Positions 1 through 5,144 of a DNA stretch of 5,695 bases are shown piece by piece. A program made the translations under genes and the position numbers. The notes under the pieces were generated by a model. The model was given only the letters and a program-made list of their open reading frames with translations, made no database searches and was not told the origin of the DNA. The stretch spans positions 1 to 5,695 of the forward strand of contig CALFMQ010000390.1 of NCBI GenBank assembly GCA_937879825.1, read 5' to 3'. The DNA is from an uncultured Phycisphaerales bacterium (GTDB lineage Bacteria; Planctomycetota; Phycisphaerae; Phycisphaerales; UBA1924). Position 1 is the stretch's first letter. Each line of letters starts with the position of its first letter.

Positions 1-987
1 GTCTCGGGCGTCTTCGAGGCCGACCGCGCCTCCGACGACCGCCTCGGATTGGTCGGCGAGATCACCGGCGTCGACCTGACCCTCATCCGGTCGGCGATCT
101 ACTCCGGGCAGATCCCCGTCGTCTCGTCGCTCGCGCACACCGTTTCCGGCCAGACGCTCAATGTCAACGCCGACTCGGCGACGCGCGAACTCGCCATCGC
201 GCTGCAACCCCGCAAGGTGATCTTCCTCACACCAACCGGCGGCCTGCTCAACGCCGACGGCGCTGTCATCCCGGCGATCAACCTCGCCGAAGATATGGAC
301 CGCCTGCTCGGCGAGCCGTGGATTCACGGCGGCATGGCGCTCAAACTCCGCGAGATCCAGCGCATGCTCGCGCAACTGCCGCGGACAACGTCGGTCTCGA
401 TCACGAACTCCGATCACCTCGTGCGTGAACTCTTCACGCACAAGGGCCACGGCACGCTCATCCAGATGGGGATGTCCATCCGGTCATTCGCCGGCTTCCA
501 CGGGACCGACGTGACCCGCCTCGGCGGGCTCCTCGAGTCGTCGTTCGGCCGCACGCTCCTGGCCGGGTACTTCGACCGGAACGATGTGACAAGGGTCTAC
601 GCCGCCGAGGACTACTCCGCCGCGGCGATCGTCACCACCGGCGCCTGCGCGCCCTATCTCGATAAGTTCGCCGTCACGCCGCAGGCGCAGGGCGCCGGTG
701 TCGGCTCGTCGCTGTGGTCACGCCTCGTCGCCGACCACCCGTCCCTCATCTGGCGCTCGCGCGCCGAGAACCCGATCAACCCGTGGTACTTCGAGCGCGC
801 CACCGGCACGATGCGCACCGGCAAGTGGGTCGTGTTCTGGCGCGGCGTCCACGACGCGCGAGCGATCGAACTGGGCGTCAAGGAAACACTGGCCCGCGCC
901 GAGTCGTTCGCGCCCAAGGCGCCCGCCGCGGGCGTGGTCGAGTCCAAGTCATCGCAGGAGGGCGCCAGCCATGTCGCCGCAAACTGA
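1..987 (+). CDS. argB: Bifunctional N-acetylglutamate synthase/kinase (kinase + NAT/DUF619), 5' end cut by window
   Basis: The protein would acetylate glutamate with acetyl-CoA and phosphorylate N-acetylglutamate with ATP, the first two cytosolic steps of arginine synthesis. The reading frame is open from base 1 and gives 328 visible residues. A TTG at 49 is an internal codon, because conserved kinase sequence (GLVGEITGVD) spans it. Kinase half: NVNAD at visible residues 54-58, then FLTPTGGLL, WIHGG and FTHKGHGTL (to about 155). NAT half: YLDKFAV (219-225), the acetyl-CoA-loop-like QGAGVGSSLW (230-239), WRSRAENPINPWYF (251-264) and WVVFW (276-280). This NAT pattern is the one known from vertebrate NAGS and Xanthomonas NAGS-K, not from E. 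coli ArgA. About 110-120 N-terminal residues are probably missing. The tail after the NAT domain is Ala-rich and looks disordered. Family assignment is strong. Possession of both activities is inferred; fungal proteins with the same layout act mainly as kinases. Confidence 0.92.
   Translation, partial: VSGVFEADRASDDRLGLVGEITGVDLTLIRSAIYSGQIPVVSSLAHTVSGQTLNVNADSATRELAIALQPRKVIFLTPTGGLLNADGAVIPAINLAEDMDRLLGEPWIHGGMALKLREIQRMLAQLPRTTSVSITNSDHLVRELFTHKGHGTLIQMGMSIRSFAGFHGTDVTRLGGLLESSFGRTLLAGYFDRNDVTRVYAAEDYSAAAIVTTGACAPYLDKFAVTPQAQGAGVGSSLWSRLVADHPSLIWRSRAENPINPWYFERATGTMRTGKWVVFWRGVHDARAIELGVKETLARAESFAPKAPAAGVVESKSSQEGASHVAAN
956..961 (+). promoter_or_regulatory. Shine-Dalgarno site for argC
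   Basis: A perfect AGGAGG lies inside the 3' end of the upstream synthase/kinase gene, 9 nt before the ATG at 971. It fixes the argC start at 971, although the frame stays open far upstream. Confidence 0.8.
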
Positions 988-1954
988 ACGGGTCTCCACA
1001 TCCACCATCCGCGTCGGCATGCTCGGCGCACGCGGCTTCGTCGGGCGAGAGGTCATCGGGCTCCTCGCCTCGCACCCCTCCCTGCGCCTCGTCAGCGCAT
1101 GGTCCGATGCGCAGGCGGGGCAACTCGTGGCCGATCATGCGCCCGGCGCGCCGAGCGACCTGCGATTCTCGTCGTCATCGGAGTCCGACCCCATCGAGTC
1201 CGGGCTCGATGTGCTCATCCTCGCTCTCGCCAACGGCGAGGCCAGGAAAGCGATGCAGCGCATCAACACCGCGGCATCGCCCCCCGGCGTTATCGTAGAT
1301 CTCAGCGCCGATCATCGATTCGACGACGATTGGGCGTACGGCCTGCCCGAGACCAACCGATCTCACCTGATCGACTCCAAACGCATCTCGGTCCCCGGCT
1401 GTTACGCGACGGCGGTGCAACTGGCGCTCCATCCCGTCGCCGGCCAACTCGTCGGGGAGCCCAACTGCTTCGGCGTGTCGGGCTACTCCGGCGCCGGCTC
1501 GACTCCGAACGACCGCAACGACCCGAACCGGCTCGCCGAGAATGTCCTGCCGTATTCCAGCATCGGCCACCTCCACGAGCGCGAGGTGAGCGAGCACCTC
1601 GGCCACGCGGTGCGCTTCGCCCCATCGGTCGCGCCCTTCGCGCGCGGCATCGTCTGCACGGTGCTCTTCGAACTCGATCACGCGACCAGCGCCAAAGTGC
1701 TCACCCGCGCCTACGAACGCGCCTACGCCGACGAACCGCTCATCGATGTCGTGGGCGAGGCGATGCCGCTCGTGGGCGATGCTCGAGGCACGCCAAAGGC
1801 GATCGTCGGCGGGATCCAGGTGGACCTGGCGCGCCCGAAGCGTGCGGCCGCCGTGTGCGTGCTCGACAACCTCCTCAAGGGCGCCGCCTCGCAGGCGATT
1901 CAATCCCTCAATGTCGCGATGGGACTGCCCGAGACCGCGGGGCTCCTGCCATGA
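971..1954 (+). CDS. argC: N-acetyl-gamma-glutamyl-phosphate reductase
   Basis: This enzyme reduces N-acetylglutamyl phosphate with NADPH to N-acetylglutamate semialdehyde, the third arginine step. The 327 residues fit the family's usual 310-350. An N-terminal Rossmann fold carries GARGFVG (19-25). The active site is VPGCYAT with Cys144 as the expected thioester nucleophile. GLPE (124-127), GYSGAG (171-176), the HLHERE region (200-205) with a candidate catalytic His, and VAPFARGI (220-227) follow. The last three elements resemble the AGPR form of Xanthomonas and of fungal Arg5,6 more than the classical E. coli form; this is judged from memory of family motifs. The ATG at 971 was chosen because an AGGAGG lies 9 nt upstream and the GARG loop follows at normal distance. 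The gene overlaps the synthase/kinase gene by 17 bp in another frame and argH by 4 bp, which implies one operon with coupled translation. Confidence 0.96.
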   Translation: MSPQTERVSTSTIRVGMLGARGFVGREVIGLLASHPSLRLVSAWSDAQAGQLVADHAPGAPSDLRFSSSSESDPIESGLDVLILALANGEARKAMQRINTAASPPGVIVDLSADHRFDDDWAYGLPETNRSHLIDSKRISVPGCYATAVQLALHPVAGQLVGEPNCFGVSGYSGAGSTPNDRNDPNRLAENVLPYSSIGHLHEREVSEHLGHAVRFAPSVAPFARGIVCTVLFELDHATSAKVLTRAYERAYADEPLIDVVGEAMPLVGDARGTPKAIVGGIQVDLARPKRAAAVCVLDNLLKGAASQAIQSLNVAMGLPETAGLLP

Positions 1955-3252
1955 CCCGGCCGCTCTGGGCGACCACCGACGCCGGCCATCCGTCGGCCGC
2001 GATGCGGTTCATGGTCGGCGATGATCTCGCGCTCGACCGCGTGCTCCTGCCATTCGACATCGACGCGAGCATCGCGCATGTCAGAGGTCTGGCAACAATC
2101 AGCGCGCTCAACCGCCGCGACGCGGACACACTCTGCGCAGCGCTCGAGCAGTTGAAGTCGGAGTCCGAGTCCGGCGACTTCACGGTGGACGAGCGATTCG
2201 AGGACGGGCACAGCGCGATCGAGTGGTGGCTCACCGAGCGGATGGGCGACCTCGGCAAGCGTGTCCATCTCGGGCGCAGCCGCAACGATCAATCCCTCGT
2301 CGCGATCCGGCTTTTCATGCGCGATGGCCTCCGCCGCGCCAGATCACTGACCCTCGACGCCGCATCCGCAGCGCTCGATGTCGCGCAGCAGCACGAGCAT
2401 CTCCCCATGCCGGGATACACGCATCTCCAGCGCGCCGTGCCGTCGAGCGTCGGCCTGTGGATGGCCTCCTTCGCCGAGTCGTTCCTCGACGACGCCGAAC
2501 TGATCGAGGCGACGCTCGCATGGACCGACCGGTGCCCGCTCGGCACCGCCGCCGGCTACGGCGTCAACCTGCCCCTCGCCCGCGAGTCCGTGGCGGGCGA
2601 ACTCGGCTTCTCGCGCCTGCAACTCAATCCGATGAGCGCGCAGGCAAGCCGCGGCAAGCACGAGGTCCAGGCCATCTCGGCGTTGTGGCAGGCCGCCCAG
2701 ACCGTGCGCCGACTCGCGTGGGACCTCACGCTCTTCGCGGCCAGCGAGTTCGGATTCGTGTCGATCCCCGCCGAAATGAGCACCGGTTCATCGATCATGC
2801 CCGGCAAGCGCAACCCGGACGTGCCCGAACTGCTGCGGGCCCACGCCTCGGCAATCTCAGGGGCCATGTTCGAAACCATGGAAGCGATCTCGCTCCCCAG
2901 CGGGTACCACCGCGACCTCCAGCGGACCAAGGGACCGATCGTCCGCGCCATGGACGCAACGAACACCGCCATGCAACTCCTGCCCGACCTCATCCGTGGC
3001 CTCCGCTTCCACACCGATCGGATGCGCAGCGCCATCGACCGATCCATGCTCGCGACCGACATCGCCGTCCGTTTGGCCGCCGATGGCGTGCCGTTCCGCG
3101 ACGCATACCGCCAACTCGCCGAGCGCGGCACCGAAGGGCACGACGCCTCGCCCGAGTCGAGCATCGCCGACCGCGTCTCGCCCGGCGCGTGCGCCGACCT
3201 GAGACTCGATGCGCTGCAAAGCCGTCTGGCCGAAGCACGATCGAGCGTCTGA
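1951..3252 (+). CDS. argH: Argininosuccinate lyase
   Basis: This enzyme cleaves argininosuccinate to arginine and fumarate, the last arginine step, as a cytosolic homotetramer with composite active sites. The 433 residues are slightly shorter than the usual 450-470. Superfamily elements are in order: EDGHSAIE (84-91) leading to HLGRSRNDQ (106-114); PGYTHLQRA (154-162) with the expected catalytic His158; and the signature loop GSSIMPGKRN (279-288) with its Ser pair 280/281. The region after it reads GYHRDLQRTKGP (318-329) where classical lyases have NRDLQEDKEP. MPGK replaces the usual MPQK, and AVPSSVGLW follows the His motif. These are traits I associate with the Xanthomonas-type ArgH branch. 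The ATG overlaps the argC stop as ATGA and has no good Shine-Dalgarno of its own, so translation probably depends on argC. It ends 19 bp from a convergent gene with no visible intrinsic terminator between them. A different lyase of the fumarase/aspartase superfamily is possible but unlikely next to argC. Confidence 0.93.
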   Translation: MTRPLWATTDAGHPSAAMRFMVGDDLALDRVLLPFDIDASIAHVRGLATISALNRRDADTLCAALEQLKSESESGDFTVDERFEDGHSAIEWWLTERMGDLGKRVHLGRSRNDQSLVAIRLFMRDGLRRARSLTLDAASAALDVAQQHEHLPMPGYTHLQRAVPSSVGLWMASFAESFLDDAELIEATLAWTDRCPLGTAAGYGVNLPLARESVAGELGFSRLQLNPMSAQASRGKHEVQAISALWQAAQTVRRLAWDLTLFAASEFGFVSIPAEMSTGSSIMPGKRNPDVPELLRAHASAISGAMFETMEAISLPSGYHRDLQRTKGPIVRAMDATNTAMQLLPDLIRGLRFHTDRMRSAIDRSMLATDIAVRLAADGVPFRDAYRQLAERGTEGHDASPESSIADRVSPGACADLRLDALQSRLAEARSSV

Positions 3253-3271
3253 GCAAACCCGACAGCGTTAC

Positions 3272-3655
3272 CTACGCATCCGAGTTCGAGTGCAGGGCGA
3301 CGCGATTGCCCTCGGAGTCGCGGACGATCGCGCGGAATCCATGTGGTCCGATCGCGTGCGTCGGCTCCATCACATGGCCGCCGTGCGCCGCGACCTTCGA
3401 CTCCGCATCGCGGATCCGCCCATCGACATTGAGATAGATCAGGACGCCCGAGGTTGTGACCTCGTCCGGCTGATGCACGAGACACCCGCCGTTGCCCTCC
3501 TGATGGTCGAGCACGCAGAACTGGAAGTCGCCGAACGACTCCTTGTGCACCTCGACCCCCAGCACGGCCTTGTAGAACGCGCGTGCCCGATCGAGATCGG
3601 CGATAGGAATATCACACCACACGAACCGATTGTGCTTCTGATTGAAGTCGGTCAT
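3272..3655 (-). CDS. VOC-superfamily (glyoxalase/bleomycin-resistance-like) protein
   Basis: This is a 127-residue cytosolic protein with the two-module beta-alpha-beta-beta-beta fold pattern. Module 1 starts with FVWCDIPIADLDRARAFYKAVLG (split here only for naming: strand 11-17, helix 18-33). Module 2 runs from GVLIYLNVDG (70-79) through a helix with KVAAHGGHV (87-95) to RDSEGNRVALHS (112-123). The DxEGNRxALHS ending is typical of 'enzyme related to lactoylglutathione lyase' proteins. The four metal ligands of true glyoxalase I are not evident: no His in the first strand and Leu/His where the last Glu is expected. Substrate and metal use are therefore unknown. The ATG at 3655 is preferred over TTG at 3661 because AAGGGA lies 8 nt upstream of the ATG but only 2 nt from the TTG. 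It lies 64 bp downstream of the HTH-like gene on the same strand, so they may share a transcript. Confidence 0.88.
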   Translation of the reverse strand: MTDFNQKHNRFVWCDIPIADLDRARAFYKAVLGVEVHKESFGDFQFCVLDHQEGNGGCLVHQPDEVTTSGVLIYLNVDGRIRDAESKVAAHGGHVMEPTHAIGPHGFRAIVRDSEGNRVALHSNSDA

Positions 3656-3663
3656 CCGCAAGG

Positions 3664-3669
3664 TCCCTT
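3664..3669 (-). promoter_or_regulatory. Shine-Dalgarno site for the VOC gene
   Basis: AAGGGA read on the minus strand, 8 nt before the ATG at 3655. It decides between that ATG and the in-frame TTG six bases upstream. Confidence 0.55.
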
Positions 3670-3719
3670 GGTTATGTCCATCGATCGCGCCATCGAACCA
3701 ACCACAGGACGATATCCGC

Positions 3720-4991
3720 TCACCGCGGCGCCGGCAGCAGCGGGAACCGCAGGATCACGTTCGAGTTCAGGGGCGGGTAGTCCAGCAGAAGGCGCTTGGC
3801 GCGGAACTCCTCCGGCCGCCGCCCGAGGCGATCGGCCATCAGCGCGGTGATCTCCGAGTATCTCGGGACGAGCGGCGTCGCCATCGCCGGCGGCGTGCCG
3901 GGAAGATCGACAAGACGGAGCCGAATCGGCAGCGCGCTCTCATCGTCGCGCTCGGGGGTCTTGACGCCCGACGCGACAATCCGCGAGAAGATCATCGCCT
4001 CCGGCTCCATCGCGTTCTCGAGGTCGCGATGCACGATCAGATCGAACAGCAGCACCTCGCTCGGTGTCGTGATCGATGCACCGACCTCCCCGGTGGAGTC
4101 CTCATCGTCTTTGTACCTGTTCGCCGCCGCCAGCATCATCTCGCCGCGGATGCAGTCGAACGCGCCCACGTTGCCGATTCGTCCCGGCAGCAAGTGGCAA
4201 TCGAGCCCCTCCTCGGTCGTCACCAGATCGATCTCACGCTCGTCGATCGAACTGAACGACGGCATGAGCGCCATCGGACTCTCCGGGTCGCCCTCGAGCG
4301 GATGCCAGAGCGGCCTGGTGATGGGCTGATCGCTCGTCGCCCACGAGCGCACTTTGATGATCGGCCAGCGCACATTGTTGCGCAGCCGCCGGAAACCGGC
4401 GTACCCCGAGATCATCGCCAGATCGAGCAGCGACGGGTCCTCCGCGTTCGGCGCGATCGTCCACGCCATGACGCGCGCCTTCGCCTGCACACCGTAAAGA
4501 CCCGAGTTGCCCCGGTAGGCAAGCTTGCGGCTGAGTTCCAGCCCGTCGCCCCCCGACCCGTTCGCCATGCCGTCGAGCACGAGGTCCAGAGTGGTCCGGT
4601 CCCCGACATGCACCTCGACAATTTCATCGAACGCGCGCGAAGCGGCGCGAACCCGCTTCACGGCCTCCGCGCTCGCGCCGTCGTCGCTCGTCGCCTTGAG
4701 CATCTTCTCCAGCGCCTGCGTGCCGGGCACATGGGGCACCGCCGCGATCGAGTCGGGCGCCTGAAGCAGCCGCGAGATGTTCCACGTCAGGGTCTTATTC
4801 AGGTGGTACCGGCGGGCCACATCCTGCGGCACCGAGGGATCGACGCCGATCGAGTCGAACAACGCCACCAACGCGGCCCGGAGACTCCCGACCGCGTCCT
4901 GGCACGCCGCCTCAAATGAATGCGTCTTTGATCCCAATTCGAGTCCTTCCGTCTCGGAACGGGCTGGTTTATACCCGCTCCCCACTTGCAT
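3720..4991 (-). CDS. Conserved hypothetical protein with N-terminal HTH-like region, function unknown
   Basis: This is a 423-residue soluble protein with no signal peptide or membrane segment. Residues 25-50 look helical (FEAACQDAVGSLRAAL). Residues 54-77 read as a helix-turn-helix, VPQDVARRYHLNKTLTWNIS being typical of an XRE/LuxR-like DNA-reading unit, followed by APDSIAAVPHVPG (78-90). The remaining roughly 300 residues match no domain I can name. They include FDEIVEVHVGDR, a DCHLLPGR segment, a GASITTPSEVLLFDLIVHRDLE segment and a Pro-rich end. I recall similar uncharacterised proteins from planctomycetes, but this is unverified. A DNA-binding regulator with a ligand-sensing C-terminus is an inference. 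The start is uncertain: ATG at 4991 has only a weak GGTGG upstream, while an in-frame TTG at 4937 has GGAAGGA 6 nt upstream and would give 405 residues. The first 25 codons use far more A/T-ending codons than the rest. Extension to the ATG at 5108 would consume the spacer and is unlikely. It is divergent from the secreted-protein gene. Confidence 0.8.
   Translation of the reverse strand: MQVGSGYKPARSETEGLELGSKTHSFEAACQDAVGSLRAALVALFDSIGVDPSVPQDVARRYHLNKTLTWNISRLLQAPDSIAAVPHVPGTQALEKMLKATSDDGASAEAVKRVRAASRAFDEIVEVHVGDRTTLDLVLDGMANGSGGDGLELSRKLAYRGNSGLYGVQAKARVMAWTIAPNAEDPSLLDLAMISGYAGFRRLRNNVRWPIIKVRSWATSDQPITRPLWHPLEGDPESPMALMPSFSSIDEREIDLVTTEEGLDCHLLPGRIGNVGAFDCIRGEMMLAAANRYKDDEDSTGEVGASITTPSEVLLFDLIVHRDLENAMEPEAMIFSRIVASGVKTPERDDESALPIRLRLVDLPGTPPAMATPLVPRYSEITALMADRLGRRPEEFRAKRLLLDYPPLNSNVILRFPLLPAPR
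4944..4950 (-). promoter_or_regulatory. Candidate Shine-Dalgarno for an alternative TTG start (4937) of the HTH-like gene
   Basis: GGAAGGA on the minus strand lies 6 nt before the in-frame TTG at 4937-4935. It is a better ribosome site than the one before the ATG at 4991, so the true N-terminus may be 18 residues shorter. Confidence 0.4.
4968..4973 (-). promoter_or_regulatory. Possible -10 element (TATAAA) of the HTH-like gene
   Basis: TATAAA reads on the minus strand within the symmetric GGTATAAACC (4966-4975). If it is used, transcription would begin near 4961 and only the TTG start at 4937 would be available. No convincing -35 hexamer sits 16-18 bp upstream, so this is weak. Confidence 0.25.
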
Positions 4992-5013
4992 ACGCCACCA
5001 CAATATTCCACAA

Positions 5014-5033
5014 AACTTTCCAAATGGAAAGTT
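5014..5033. promoter_or_regulatory. 20-bp perfect palindrome, candidate operator
   Basis: AACTTTCCAAATGGAAAGTT has 9-bp perfectly complementary arms around a 2-bp centre. It sits in the AT-richest part (about 40% G+C) of the divergent spacer, immediately against the likely -35 element of the + strand gene and about 25 bp from the ATG of the minus-strand gene. Size, symmetry and position are those of a dimeric repressor or activator site. The neighbouring HTH-like protein is an obvious but unproven candidate ligand. Confidence 0.55.
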
Positions 5034-5059
5034 GCACGAACGAAAAATGCGATTATTCT
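5032..5059 (+). promoter_or_regulatory. Possible sigma70-type promoter for the secreted protein gene
   Basis: TTGCAC (5032-5037) and TATTCT (5054-5059) are separated by 16 bp in an otherwise GC-rich region. This predicts a start near 5066 and a leader of about 80 nt. The -35 overlaps the last bases of the palindrome at 5014-5033. Matches to consensus are only partial. Confidence 0.3.
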
Positions 5060-5070
5060 CACTCTTGTCG

Positions 5071-5099
5071 GGCCGGACGGGGCTTCCTTCCGTCGGGCC
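5071..5099 (+). other. GC-rich hairpin in the 5' leader of the secreted protein gene
   Basis: Arms GGCCGGACGG (5071-5080) and CCGTCGGGCC (5090-5099) pair over 10 positions with one G-G mismatch around a 9-nt loop. No U-run follows, so it is not a standard terminator. It could stabilise the leader or modulate translation. Part of the right arm can instead pair with 5120-5127. Confidence 0.4.
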
Positions 5100-5131
5100 C
5101 CATGGCACGCTTCAAAACGGACGGAAGAAAC

Positions 5132-5137
5132 GAGGAG
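5132..5137 (+). promoter_or_regulatory. Shine-Dalgarno site for the secreted protein gene
   Basis: GAGGAG lies 7 nt before the ATG at 5145. It confirms that start, which also opens directly into a signal peptide. Confidence 0.75.
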
Positions 5138-5144
5138 ACACACA

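Larger units (their letters stand above)
4944..5094. repeat. Short repeat pair TCCTTCCGTC
   Basis: The 10-mer TCCTTCCGTC occurs exactly at 4944-4953 and 5085-5094. An 8-base inverted copy, GACGGAAG, occurs at 5120-5127. All three fall in or at the edges of the divergent spacer, next to the translation starts of both genes. Partly this may reflect Shine-Dalgarno-like composition. Confidence 0.45.

Noticed and set aside
698..970. Upstream extension of the argC frame
   Set aside because: Overlaps the NAT domain of the previous gene and is Arg/Ser-rich; the AGGAGG-supported ATG at 971 precedes the Rossmann motif directly.
1175..1903. 242-residue minus-strand open frame opposite argC
   Set aside because: Antisense shadow of a confidently identified gene.
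3253..3271. Possible bidirectional terminator between argH and the VOC gene
   Set aside because: Only 19 bp, with no stem of more than 3 bp and no T-run on either strand.
2223..3437. 404-residue + strand open frame overlapping argH
   Set aside because: Arg/Pro/Ala-rich out-of-frame reading of argH without any domain pattern.
2556..3485. 309-residue minus-strand open frame across argH and the VOC gene
   Set aside because: Covers the certain argH coding region and part of the VOC gene in another frame; composition is shadow-like.
3656..3719. Terminator or promoter between the HTH-like gene and the VOC gene
   Set aside because: Only a 5-bp TGGTT/AACCA pairing with a long loop and a poor CATAAC box; too weak to call.
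3642..4919. 425-residue + strand open frame opposite the HTH-like gene
   Set aside because: Arg-, His- and Pro-heavy translation typical of the antisense of a GC-rich gene, no recognisable motif, and the opposite frame has coherent protein features and codon use.
4992..5108. N-terminal extension of the HTH-like protein to the ATG at 5108
   Set aside because: Would run through the AT-rich spacer, the palindrome and the leader hairpin, with no protein-like conservation visible (Trp/Cys/Asn-rich).
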